DNA of 64,000 bases from positions 124,001 to 188,000 of the forward strand of contig JAPWHR010000006.1 in the NCBI GenBank assembly GCA_027214345.1, written 5' to 3'. The position numbers and the translations under genes are program-made. This document shows positions 8,466 through 16,889 of this stretch, piece by piece (the stretch's first letter is position 1; each line of letters begins with the position of its first letter). This DNA is from Comamonadaceae bacterium G21597-S1. Lineage in GTDB: Bacteria > Pseudomonadota > Gammaproteobacteria > Burkholderiales > Burkholderiaceae_C. The notes under the pieces were generated by a model, which made no database searches, was not told the DNA's origin, and was given only the letters and a program-made list of their open reading frames with translations.

Positions 8466-8484
8466 TGCAGCGGGCGCCGGTGCC

Positions 8485-10899
8485 GTGACGAGCCGCACCC
8501 CCGAGCGTGCGGCTGCGGCGGTCGGCACGAACGGCCGGTTGTCCGGCCGCTGGGGTCTGTCCGCTCGCATTGTCGCTTTGTCGCTGCTGTTGCTGCTGCT
8601 TGTTCAGGCCGCGGTGTTCAGCGTGGTGCGCATCAGCATCGACCAAAGTGCGCGCCTGCAGGTGGCGCAGGAGTTGCAGGTCGGCGAGCGCGTGTGGCGT
8701 CGGTTGCTGGACCAGAACGCCCAGCAGTTGCGCCAGGGAGCGGCGGTGCTGGCCGCGGATTTCGGATTTCGCGCCGCAGTCAGCTCCGGCGACCTCGACA
8801 CCATCCGGTCCGCATTGGAGAACAACGGCGCGCGCATCGGCGCCACCATCACCGCTCTGATCGACACCCAGCTGGAAATGCGCGCGCTGGGTGAAGGCGC
8901 GAATGCCGCCGAGCTCGCTCCGGTGCTCACCGCGCTGACCGGCACCTTGTCTCGCGACGCACAGGCCAGCCAGGTCGCACTGGTGCAAGGGGTACCGCAC
9001 CAGTTCGTCATGGTGCCGATGAAGGCCCCGGTGCTGGTGGCTTACCTGCTCATGGGGTTTCCGATCAACCAGCGGCTGGTGGACGACATGCGGGCCATCT
9101 CCGACATGCATCTGGCATTGCTCAGCGATGACGGCTCTGAACGGGGTCGCATCGTCGCCACCACCTTGTCGCCCGAGGCCGAGCAGGCGCTGCGGGAGCA
9201 GGGAGGTGACGTGGCCGAACTGGCCGATCATGACGACCTGCTGATTGCGCGCAGTGTCAAGCTCGACACCGGAAGCGCGGGCAGTGTGCGCGCCTTGCTG
9301 CTGCGTTCGCTGAACGACGTGGTGGCGCCGTTTCGCCAGGCGCAGATCGCATTGGCCTGGATCACGGCGATGGGTGTATGCCTGTTCGGCATTGGCAGCG
9401 TTTTCACTGCGCGTTGGGTCACGACGCCGCTGCGTTCGCTCGTCGATGCCGCGCAGCGCATGGGCCTGGGCCAATACGATGTGCCGATGGAGCACCAGGA
9501 CAGGCATGACGAGATCGGAGGCCTGGCCCGCGCCTTCGACCATATGCGCGTCGACATCGGCGTGCAACAGGACGAGATCCGCAAGCTGGCTTACTGGGAC
9601 CGCCTGACGGGCCTGCCGAACCGGGCCCGGTTCCGGGAAGCGCTGCAGAGTGAGATCGATAGCCAGGGTGCGGTGGCGGAAATGGGGCATGGCACCATCG
9701 CGGTCGTCATGCTCGACATCGATCGATTCAAGCATGTCAATGACGTGCTCGGCTATTCATTCGGTGACATGTTGCTGGTGGCGGTGGCCCGGCGGCTGAC
9801 GCAGCAGGACCTGCGTGCGGGCGACATGGTGGCGCGGCTTGGCGGTGACGAGTTCGCCGTGTTGCTCTCGCCCAGCGATGCGCCCACGGCGCTGGCCGTG
9901 GCCGAACGCATCGCCAAGTCGTTCGAGTTGCCGCTGACCTTTGACGACCAGACCGTGGACCTGAGCGCCGGCATCGGCGTGGCCTGCTGGCCCACGCATG
10001 CCGACGATGCCGATACCTTGCTCTCACGCGCCGAGGTGGCGATGTACGCGGCCAAGAACCGGACCACCGGCATCCAGCTCTATGACCCCGCACTGGACTC
10101 GTCCAGCGGCCTGACCTTGTCGTTGTTGACGGAATTGCGCCAGGCCATCGATCTCGAGGAATTGCGCCTGTTCCTGCAACCCAAGATCCGGCTGAGCGAC
10201 GACCAGGTCATCGCCGCGGAGGCGCTGGTGCGCTGGCAACACCCGAGTCGGGGGCAGGTGCCGCCGCTGGAGTTCATTCCTTTTGCCGAGCAGACCGGTT
10301 TCGTGCGCCTGCTGACTTTGTGGATGTTCGAGCGTGCGGCGCTCGCCAGCCGCGACCTGGTGGCGCAGGGCATGGAGTTGCGACTTTCGGTCAACCTGTC
10401 GACACGCGACATGCTTGACATCGAGCTGCCGGCGCGGCTCGACGAAATCCTGCAGCGGACCGGGGCGGAGGCGTCGGCGTTCTGTCTGGAAATCACTGAA
10501 AGCGCCATCATGGACGATCCTCAGCGTGCATTGGTGACGCTGGAGAAACTCTCGCAACGCGGTTTCCAGTTATCGATCGACGACTTCGGTACCGGCTACT
10601 CCTCATTGGCATATCTCAAGCGATTGCCGGTGGACGAACTCAAGATCGACAAGTCCTTTGTCATGAACATGCAGGAGGACGAAGATGACGCCAAGATCGT
10701 GCGCTCGACCATCGACCTGGCCCATAACCTGGGGCTCTCGGTGGTCGCTGAAGGCGTCGAGAATGCGGTGATCCTGGAGCATCTGCGTGCGCTGGCGTGC
10801 GACGAGGCGCAAGGGTATTACGTTTCCAAACCGATGCCGGCCGGTGAACTCGCCCCATGGTGCGCCCGCTGGAATGCCCAGGCGCGTGTGATGGTCTGA
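8485..10899 (+). CDS. Membrane-bound GGDEF-EAL cyclic-di-GMP enzyme with HAMP
   Basis: About 804 residues from the GTG at 8485. A first membrane span (about residues 26-48) and a second (about 290-312) bracket a periplasmic double-CACHE-like sensor of about 240 residues; a HAMP segment (TPLRSLVDAAQRMGLGQYD) follows. The GGDEF domain is intact (RLGGDEFAVLL, about residue 453) and so is the EAL domain (AAEALVRWQHP about residue 578, DDFGTGYSS, LKIDKSF, AEGVEN). It can in principle both make and degrade cyclic-di-GMP; which activity dominates cannot be read. The sensor probably detects a periplasmic signal, perhaps linked to the cupredoxin gene upstream. It converges on the esterase gene at 11000. 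Confidence 0.92.
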   Translation: MTSRTPERAAAAVGTNGRLSGRWGLSARIVALSLLLLLLVQAAVFSVVRISIDQSARLQVAQELQVGERVWRRLLDQNAQQLRQGAAVLAADFGFRAAVSSGDLDTIRSALENNGARIGATITALIDTQLEMRALGEGANAAELAPVLTALTGTLSRDAQASQVALVQGVPHQFVMVPMKAPVLVAYLLMGFPINQRLVDDMRAISDMHLALLSDDGSERGRIVATTLSPEAEQALREQGGDVAELADHDDLLIARSVKLDTGSAGSVRALLLRSLNDVVAPFRQAQIALAWITAMGVCLFGIGSVFTARWVTTPLRSLVDAAQRMGLGQYDVPMEHQDRHDEIGGLARAFDHMRVDIGVQQDEIRKLAYWDRLTGLPNRARFREALQSEIDSQGAVAEMGHGTIAVVMLDIDRFKHVNDVLGYSFGDMLLVAVARRLTQQDLRAGDMVARLGGDEFAVLLSPSDAPTALAVAERIAKSFELPLTFDDQTVDLSAGIGVACWPTHADDADTLLSRAEVAMYAAKNRTTGIQLYDPALDSSSGLTLSLLTELRQAIDLEELRLFLQPKIRLSDDQVIAAEALVRWQHPSRGQVPPLEFIPFAEQTGFVRLLTLWMFERAALASRDLVAQGMELRLSVNLSTRDMLDIELPARLDEILQRTGAEASAFCLEITESAIMDDPQRALVTLEKLSQRGFQLSIDDFGTGYSSLAYLKRLPVDELKIDKSFVMNMQEDEDDAKIVRSTIDLAHNLGLSVVAEGVENAVILEHLRALACDEAQGYYVSKPMPAGELAPWCARWNAQARVMV

Positions 10900-10999
10900 A
10901 AAGCGCCCGGGCGCGGCACCCGCGTTCGTCGGCGGCGTCGCGGGGGGCATGGCAGCGGCCGTGCACCTTGGCGCCAGCCCGGGTCGCCCTGCTGGCCGC

Positions 11000-13279
11000 T
11001 CAGTCGTCGTCGTGGTGCCGCGCGTGCTGGTCGCAACTACCGGTCGAAGCGGCGACGTATTGCTCGTAGATCGCGTTCCGTGCGTCCAGGCGCATGTAGT
11101 CGGGTCGCTTGCGGTCGCGCATCTTGCTGAAGTCGATCTGCTTGACCTTGCGCAAGTCCTTGGCCCGGGTCTCGCCGGTTGCGACCCCGATGGTTCCCAG
11201 CACCACCGGCGCGTTCGCCGGCCCGGTGGAGGACAACTCGCCGATGATGATCTCGATCGTGCCGCTGGCATGGATCGCGACCTGCACGGTGTTGGGCTCC
11301 GTCGTTCCGGCCGCGGGCACGTTCCAGTAGGTCACGACGACACGCTGGTCGGCGGCATCGTGGTAGGCGAACACGCCGCGATCGGTGGCGCTGAAGGCGC
11401 CGCTGTCGAGGTTCTTCATCAGCGCGGCGATCGTGAAGCGGTTGCTCAGCAGCAACTGGCCACGCATGAACCACGGGGAGCCGTTTTCGTCGATGCCGCT
11501 GTAGGCCGCGGCGGTGCGCGTCGTGACGGCGCCGTCTTCGCTGACGATCAGCGTGCGGACCGGATCGCGCTGGCCCGGAACCCAGAAGGCAAAGTCGGGG
11601 TAGCTCAGGTAGACGCTGGCATTGCCGCCCGAGCGCAGCTTGGTCGATCCCTTGTCGTACAGGGGCTGGCCCGACTTGACGCTGACCCGGTAACCGTCAT
11701 ACCCCTGTGGCACGAAACTGATCTTGTCGCCGGGCAGCAGATCGAGCGGATGCTCCTTCTGCTTCAGGCAGCTGCTGGTGAAATCCACCAGGGGATTCTC
11801 CTGGCGCTGGAACCCGGTGTCCTTCAGGTACTTGTCGTAACGCTTGTCGCCCTTGAGCGACTGGTTGAAGAACGACACCGCATACCAGTTGGTCAGCCGG
11901 GTGATCTCGTTAAGCGACACCTCGGGCTTGAGCGGCATCAGCGGCTGCAGTTCGTTCTTGACCGCGACGATGTCGGACGGGCCGAAAAACACCGACTCCA
12001 GCTGCGCATCGCTGATGCCGTCGAACACCGATGCATCGCAATATTCGTAGACACCCGCCTGGCGCGAGCCGGTGTAGGTGAAATAGAAGGTCGAGTCGAA
12101 GATGAAGTTGGCGATATCCGAGGGGTCGAGTGCGGTCGGATTGGTGAACACCTGGCCGTTGATGCCGGGCTTGATCGTGAGCATGGAGTTGCGGAAGTCC
12201 TGGCACCAGCTCGACTGGTATCCGGCCGTGTGGTGCGCGATGCCGGCGATGTCGGCCAGGTATTTCGCCGGGCTGTTGCTGAACAGGTTGAAGTCGTTGT
12301 AGGCGATGCCGGTGTCGTTGCCCAGGAACAGCAGCGGCACCGTGGCCTTCGCATAGTCGGAGGGTTTGAGCAACAGGCCCCAGTTGCTGCCGCCACTCAT
12401 CAGCGCCGCCTTGACCCGGCTGTCCGGTGCCAGGCCGGCCGAGCCGATGCCGGTGACGGTGGCCAGGCTGGTCTGGCCGCCGAGCGAATAACCCAGCACG
12501 CCGATCTTGTCGGCGTCGATGCGTTGGGTGAACGGCATGCCCGTCGTGTCGTCGAGTGTGCCTTGCAGGATGGCGTCGATGACGAATCGCACGTCCCGCG
12601 AGCGGGTCGCGATGCCGCCGCTCATGACCGGGTTGGGCCCGATCGCCACGGCGGGAATGTAGTTCTTGAAGAAGCTGCCCTGGTAGTAGGCATCGTTGTT
12701 GCCGGTGTGTTCGACCGAAGCCACGACGTAACCGTGGCTGGCCAATGTCTCCAGCGTGTCGGGCATGTTCTTGGTCGACGCGACCAGGTTGCCGTGAGAT
12801 GCGATGAGCAGCGGGAATGTCGCGGAGGCCAGTGGCGCGTTTTCCGCCACGGGGTTGTACGATCGCGCGCCCAGGGCCGTCAGCGGCGGCAGATCCGGCA
12901 GGCCCGGGAACACGGTGCTGCCCGGGTTCTCGTTGTACAGGGGGTTGTTCCACGTATAACGGATGTGCTCCGTGGGCTTGACGCGGGTCGGATACCAGAT
13001 GTCCAGGCGCAGCGGCCGGGCACTGCCCGATGCGGGCATCGACCCGTTGAGATTGCGTGAGCTGTCGGTGAGGATCACCGAGGTATGGCCGATGCCGTAG
13101 GGGCCGGCCTGGTCCGGTGGATAAAACCGGTTGTCCCGGTCATGCTTGTGGTGATGCGACGTTTCGCCGTGGTGCTTGTCCTTGGCGACTGCGGCGCCGG
13201 GCGCGCTCAGAAAGGCGCCGACCAGCAATGCACCTGCTGCGGCCGCAAGCATGCGGCGGCTCGACGTGATGTGTTGCAT
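11000..13279 (-). CDS. Exported PAF-acetylhydrolase-like alpha/beta-hydrolase with extra C-terminal domain
   Basis: A 759-residue protein; the start at 13279 has GGGGAAA seven bases upstream and gives a Tat-like signal (SSRRMLAAAAG, cleavage near GAAVAKD). A His-rich patch (KHHGETSHHHKHDRD) follows. The hydrolase core shows LDIWYPT, FPLLIASHG, TLASHGYVVASVEHTG and the nucleophile elbow LGYSLGGQTS, in the pattern of platelet-activating-factor acetylhydrolase II relatives. About 300 residues beyond the core look like a beta-rich accessory domain (ENGSPWFMRGQLLLSNRFTI). It probably hydrolyses esters outside the cell membrane. It stands alone: the upstream gap holds an inverted repeat and the next gene downstream is convergent. 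Confidence 0.75.
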   Translation of the reverse strand: MQHITSSRRMLAAAAGALLVGAFLSAPGAAVAKDKHHGETSHHHKHDRDNRFYPPDQAGPYGIGHTSVILTDSSRNLNGSMPASGSARPLRLDIWYPTRVKPTEHIRYTWNNPLYNENPGSTVFPGLPDLPPLTALGARSYNPVAENAPLASATFPLLIASHGNLVASTKNMPDTLETLASHGYVVASVEHTGNNDAYYQGSFFKNYIPAVAIGPNPVMSGGIATRSRDVRFVIDAILQGTLDDTTGMPFTQRIDADKIGVLGYSLGGQTSLATVTGIGSAGLAPDSRVKAALMSGGSNWGLLLKPSDYAKATVPLLFLGNDTGIAYNDFNLFSNSPAKYLADIAGIAHHTAGYQSSWCQDFRNSMLTIKPGINGQVFTNPTALDPSDIANFIFDSTFYFTYTGSRQAGVYEYCDASVFDGISDAQLESVFFGPSDIVAVKNELQPLMPLKPEVSLNEITRLTNWYAVSFFNQSLKGDKRYDKYLKDTGFQRQENPLVDFTSSCLKQKEHPLDLLPGDKISFVPQGYDGYRVSVKSGQPLYDKGSTKLRSGGNASVYLSYPDFAFWVPGQRDPVRTLIVSEDGAVTTRTAAAYSGIDENGSPWFMRGQLLLSNRFTIAALMKNLDSGAFSATDRGVFAYHDAADQRVVVTYWNVPAAGTTEPNTVQVAIHASGTIEIIIGELSSTGPANAPVVLGTIGVATGETRAKDLRKVKQIDFSKMRDRKRPDYMRLDARNAIYEQYVAASTGSCDQHARHHDDD

Positions 13280-13366
13280 GTTTTCCCCTATTGTTGATTG
13301 TTGGATGCCGGATGGCAGGCATGAGGCTCGGGTGTTCCGCAAGACGGATACGCTGGCCATCGCGCA

Positions 13367-13395
13367 GATGGACCGAGCGGGGAGCCCGGTCCATC
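13367..13395. repeat. 9-bp inverted repeat upstream of the esterase gene
   Basis: GATGGACCG and CGGTCCATC are perfectly complementary, separated by 11 bases, 88 bases upstream of the esterase start. It could be an operator or a hairpin at the end of an upstream transcript; the rest of the 281-base gap (13280-13560) shows another weak GC-rich hairpin near 13455-13485 and nothing else. Confidence 0.35.
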
Positions 13396-13560
13396 CTAGG
13401 CGCAATCGTGTTCGCTGACAAGCCTGCGCCGTTTCGGCAGGCGAACGTCATCGTGCGCAGGGCGCCATGGGCACCTGCGCGCAGTCAATGGAACGTCGAT
13501 GGGTCTGGGGGTGTGGTTCAGTGCTGCGGCGCGCGCCTCACGGCAACGCGCCGGGCCCGC

Positions 13561-14577
13561 TCAGGCCAGGCCCTTGAGCGCGGCTTCGCCGCCCGGCGTC
13601 TTCCTGCAGTCCTCGATGTACTGCCGGATGATGTCGGCAAAACTCTCGTCCGGATGCAGGCCCAGCCGCGCCGCCCGTCTCGCGGTGGCGCCGGTCGGCC
13701 AGTTGGCCACCATGCCGGCGATGCGCTCGTCGCGCACGAACTTCACGCGATCGCGCACCGCCTTGCCGGCGACCTGCTCGAGCGCGTCGAGCATGTCGGA
13801 CACGCGCACGTTGATCGACGGCAGGTTCATGCCGAGCCGGCCGAGGAAGTCTTCCCGGCTGGCCTCGAAGACCTTGATCAGGCCTTCGACCGTCTTGCCG
13901 GGCGAGGCCAGCGGATGCGACACGCTGGCGTCGACCGGGCAGATGGCTTCGACACCGGCCAGGGGCTCGCGGATGATGCCCGAGAAAAACGACGAGGCCG
14001 CGCCATTGGGCCGGCCCGGGCGCACCGAGACGGTCATCAGCCGCGCGGCGCGGCCGTCGATGAAACCCTTGCGGGTGTAGTCGGACACCAGGTGCTCGCA
14101 GATGAGTTTCTGGATGCCGTACGAGGACTGCGGGGCCGGCAAGGTGTCGTCGGCGACCGGCGACGGCATCGGAATGGCCGCGTCGGGGCCGAACACCGCG
14201 ACCGAACTGGAGAACACGAAACGTGTCGGCTTGCCGCTGGCCTGGCCGCAGGCGCGCAATGCGTCGAGCAAGGCGCGTGTGCTGTCCAGGTTCGAGCGCA
14301 TGCCGAGTTCGAAGTCCAGTTCGCATTCGCCGGACACCGCCGAGGCCAGGTGGAACACGCCGTCGAAGGCTTCCGTCTTGAGCGCCTCGCATTGCGACAG
14401 CAACGGTCCGGTGCGGTCCTGCACGCGCGCGTCGGCGACGAGGTCGGCCGGGGACGCGACCTGGTCCGTCAACACCAGGGTCTTGATGGTCTGGCCGGCG
14501 AGCGTGCCGCGTGCGAGCAGGGTGCGGGCCAGGCGGGCGCCGACAAATCCGCCGCCGCCGGTGATCAGCAATTTCAT
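13561..14577 (-). CDS. denD: D-erythronate dehydrogenase-like (DenD) NAD-dependent SDR
   Basis: A 338-residue extended SDR starting MKLLITGGGGFVGARLA, with the nucleotide-binding glycines, FHLASAVSGECELDFELGM, the catalytic Ser region VFSSSVAVFG and YxxxK as SSYGIQK, then VSVRPGRPNGAASSF. This pattern matches DenD, which oxidises D-erythronate to 2-oxo-tetronate in tetronate catabolism. The usual partners of that pathway (DtnK-type kinase, OtnC aldolase) are not adjacent; instead it follows the GST-like gene of the split-oxygenase operon by 63 bases, so it may have been recruited to act on an oxidised product there. Family call is good, exact substrate less so. Confidence 0.75.
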   Translation of the reverse strand: MKLLITGGGGFVGARLARTLLARGTLAGQTIKTLVLTDQVASPADLVADARVQDRTGPLLSQCEALKTEAFDGVFHLASAVSGECELDFELGMRSNLDSTRALLDALRACGQASGKPTRFVFSSSVAVFGPDAAIPMPSPVADDTLPAPQSSYGIQKLICEHLVSDYTRKGFIDGRAARLMTVSVRPGRPNGAASSFFSGIIREPLAGVEAICPVDASVSHPLASPGKTVEGLIKVFEASREDFLGRLGMNLPSINVRVSDMLDALEQVAGKAVRDRVKFVRDERIAGMVANWPTGATARRAARLGLHPDESFADIIRQYIEDCRKTPGGEAALKGLA

Positions 14578-14640
14578 GACTGCAAGTCCTTCGTGGTTCA
14601 GGGAGCGGACAGTGTAGTGCGCACCACGGCCGCCGGATCG

Positions 14641-15276
14641 TTACAGCGCCGGATCGATGATGCCCGGCATGGCGATGAAGCCGGGGCGATGGCGCATGGC
14701 GTGGATCCATGTCTGCAGCGCGGGATAACGGCGCAGGTCGAGCCGTGCCTCGCCGGCCAGCGCGGCATACGGAAAACAGGCAATGTCGGCGATGCTGCAC
14801 GTGTGGCCGGCCAGCCAGGTCTGGCCACGGTAGTGGTGCTCGGCCAGCGTGTCGTCGAGCAGGCGCAGCGCCGCATGGCCTTGTTGTTCGCAGCGCGCGA
14901 GGTCGGCCGGCAAGCCGAAGCTGTAGTGCAGGCGTGCGGCGGAGATGCTGCGCGTGAGATCGTCGGCTGTGGACAACCACAGCTGGATGCGGCCGCGGGT
15001 CTGCGCGTCGTCGGGGTACCAGTGCCCGTGCGGCGTGTCGTAGCGGCTCGCCAGATACACCAGGCCGGCCTGTGCGTCGCGCAGTACGAAGCCGTCGTCG
15101 TCGAGTACCGGCAGCTGGCCCAGCGGGTTGATGTTCTGCACGAATGCGTCCGACTTGTGTGCACGCCCGGGGTGGAAGTCGACCGGTATCCGCTCGAAGG
15201 ACAGGCCCAGCCAATGCATCAGCAAACGCAACTTGTAGCAGTTGCCCGAGAGTTCGTAGTCGTACAGGCGGATCAT
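14641..15276 (-). CDS. Glutathione S-transferase-like protein in the split-oxygenase operon
   Basis: A 211-residue GST fold: thioredoxin-like N-domain (MIRLYDYELSGNCYKLRLLM, then NPLGQLPVLDDDG with the cis-Pro) and an all-helical C-domain with the N-capping motif SIADIACFPYAAL. The gene starts inside the last codons of the Rieske-less oxygenase gene (4-base overlap), so translation is coupled and a physical partnership is likely. In caffeine-degrading Pseudomonas the GST-like NdmE is a structural partner of the Rieske-less oxygenase NdmC; this gene may play the NdmE part here. An independent glutathione-conjugating role cannot be excluded. Confidence 0.8.
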   Translation of the reverse strand: MIRLYDYELSGNCYKLRLLMHWLGLSFERIPVDFHPGRAHKSDAFVQNINPLGQLPVLDDDGFVLRDAQAGLVYLASRYDTPHGHWYPDDAQTRGRIQLWLSTADDLTRSISAARLHYSFGLPADLARCEQQGHAALRLLDDTLAEHHYRGQTWLAGHTCSIADIACFPYAALAGEARLDLRRYPALQTWIHAMRHRPGFIAMPGIIDPAL

Positions 15277-16145
15277 GCGGCGGTCGGGGCGTGCACGCCA
15301 AAGCGCACATCGCGCTGGCGCAACCAGCGCCGGTAGGTCGCGGCCGTCAGGTCGCAGCGCATGTGGGCCTCCAGTGGCCCGCTCAGCGGCAGCCGGCGCG
15401 GACGGTGACTCTCGAGAATGGGCTTGTCCTGGCCGAAGATCAGGTGCTGGAACGCGATCATGTCTGCGTCGGACAACACGTCCTCGAAGTAGACGAGCAG
15501 CACGTGGGCGATCACGTGTTCCTCGTCCAGCGGCTGCACGAACAGGCAGATCACGTCTCGCTCGCCATCGCGGTTGGGACAGGATTTGTACAGCGCCGCA
15601 GTGAAAGGCTGCATCACGCGGTATTGGTACTGCGCGTCGATGCCGTCCGCGGCCGAAGCCGATGCGCGGGGCTGGAAGAAGTGGCAGTCCGTGGCCCAGA
15701 TCTCACCGGTGGCCGGGTCGACGTGTGCGCGGTACGGCGCCACCTCGGTATGCGGCACCTTGCCCAGCGTGCCGGTGTGCACGTAGGGGAAATGGCCGAT
15801 GTCCAGGAAGTTCTCCACCACCCGCAGGCCGGAGGTCGCCACGCCGATGCCGCCGCAGTCGACGATGCGCCGGCCCGGTTGCGCGTATTCGGGCAGGTCG
15901 AACAGCTCGGGCGCGGGGGCGTCGCCGGTCTGGACCCAGAGGTATCCGTAGCACGGCCGGATCGGCATGGCGCGGCCGTCGGCGCTGCAGTGCGGCGCCC
16001 CGCCGTCGTCCAGCCACAGCAGCAGGTCGTTGCCCAGCAGGCGCGTCGTCACGGGGTGGGCGGGGTCGGTGCCCCGCAGTTGCGTCGCGGAGCCGACGGT
16101 CAGCCAGTCGTTGCGCAGGTTGGGGTCGGTGGTGCAGAACGGCAT
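15273..16145 (-). CDS. Rieske-less oxygenase alpha subunit (catalytic domain only, NdmC-like)
   Basis: A 290-residue protein, shorter than normal ring-hydroxylating alpha subunits of about 340 to 450. The mononuclear-iron motif is intact, NFLDIGHFPYVH (Asn112, Asp115, His118, His123), with a likely third ligand at Asp240 in GQDKPILESHRP. In contrast, residues 14-75 keep only the shell of a Rieske domain: between LLLWLDDGGAPHC and CYGYLWVQTG both cluster-binding loops (CxH and CxxH) are missing. It therefore needs electrons from another Rieske protein, and one is encoded 4 bases upstream. The start at 16145 was chosen because the frame further upstream merely shadows that gene. Likely reaction: hydroxylation or oxidative demethylation; substrate unknown. 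Confidence 0.85.
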   Translation of the reverse strand: MPFCTTDPNLRNDWLTVGSATQLRGTDPAHPVTTRLLGNDLLLWLDDGGAPHCSADGRAMPIRPCYGYLWVQTGDAPAPELFDLPEYAQPGRRIVDCGGIGVATSGLRVVENFLDIGHFPYVHTGTLGKVPHTEVAPYRAHVDPATGEIWATDCHFFQPRASASAADGIDAQYQYRVMQPFTAALYKSCPNRDGERDVICLFVQPLDEEHVIAHVLLVYFEDVLSDADMIAFQHLIFGQDKPILESHRPRRLPLSGPLEAHMRCDLTAATYRRWLRQRDVRFGVHAPTAA

Positions 16146-16149
16146 GGGG

Positions 16150-16812
16150 TCAGCTCCGCGGATGCGCGAGCCGGTCGCGCAGGATGCGCAGGGCATTGAA
16201 CAGTTCGCCCGTGTTTGCGTCCGATGGTGTCGCCTCGCTGGCCACGTGCAGCAGGCACCAGTCGGTGGCGGCGTCCAGGACCCACAGACGCAACACATGG
16301 CCGGCCTTTTGGCCGCGCCACTGGCAAGGGCCTGCCGGTGAGAAACCCTGGGCCGCCAGACCGGTGTCGATCGTGGAGCGCGGTGCCGCCACGGCGATCG
16401 AGCGCAGGAACCGGAGTGGAGCCTCGCCCGGCGAATCATCCGCCGGTGAAGCCGTGGCCTCGCCGTCCAGCCTGACCCAGACCATGCCCTGGCGCTCCAC
16501 GGCGGCATAGGTCTTGACGCAGACCTTGCCCGGCACCGGTTGATGCGGCATGGCCGGAATGGCGACACACCGGCCGCTGCCCTCGGCATATTCCCAGCCA
16601 TGGTAGGCGCAGGCCAGCCGATCGCCCAGCACCCGACCCAGGCTCAGCGCGACACCGCGATGCGGGCAGCGGTCTTCCCAGGCCTGCACCTGCCCGGTGG
16701 CACTGCGCCATAACGCGAGTGCCTGGCCCGCCACGCGGATTGCATGGACCGTGCCTGCGCTCGGCAATGCAGGGGACGGCAGGGCGGGGTGCCAAATGAC
16801 GGAAGCGCGCAT
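16150..16812 (-). CDS. Stand-alone Rieske [2Fe-2S] protein with C-terminal extension
   Basis: A 220-residue protein carrying an intact Rieske site, CPHRG (Cys49, His51) and CAYHGWEY (Cys68, His71), in an oxygenase-type context (RVAGQALALWRS, WEDRCPHRGVALSLG). After residue 110 there is a domain of about 100 residues (LRFLRSIAVAAP, VLRLWVLDAATDWCLLHVA) but neither the mononuclear iron site nor a flavin/NADH reductase. It resembles the N-terminal Rieske part of the NdmD reductase without the reductase. First gene of the operon Rieske, Rieske-less oxygenase, GST; presumably it shuttles electrons to the next protein. A reductase must come from elsewhere. Confidence 0.88.
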   Translation of the reverse strand: MRASVIWHPALPSPALPSAGTVHAIRVAGQALALWRSATGQVQAWEDRCPHRGVALSLGRVLGDRLACAYHGWEYAEGSGRCVAIPAMPHQPVPGKVCVKTYAAVERQGMVWVRLDGEATASPADDSPGEAPLRFLRSIAVAAPRSTIDTGLAAQGFSPAGPCQWRGQKAGHVLRLWVLDAATDWCLLHVASEATPSDANTGELFNALRILRDRLAHPRS

Positions 16813-16889
16813 GGCTGGATTGTGTCAGCTCATCGAGTGCGCCGCCCTTGTGGCGAGTCGCAGGCAAGCGTCGCCTGGCCGGCCGCCGG

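Noticed and set aside
10949-13060. 703-codon open frame on the plus strand opposite the PAF-acetylhydrolase-like gene
   Set aside because: The minus-strand protein has a signal peptide, a GxSxG elbow and a good ribosome site, whereas this translation is Arg/Gly/Val-rich without recognisable motifs.
16150-16601. N-terminal extension of the Rieske-less oxygenase frame up to 16601, which might supply a Rieske domain
   Set aside because: The extension is the out-of-frame shadow of the Rieske protein gene; its translation has no CxH or CxxH motif.
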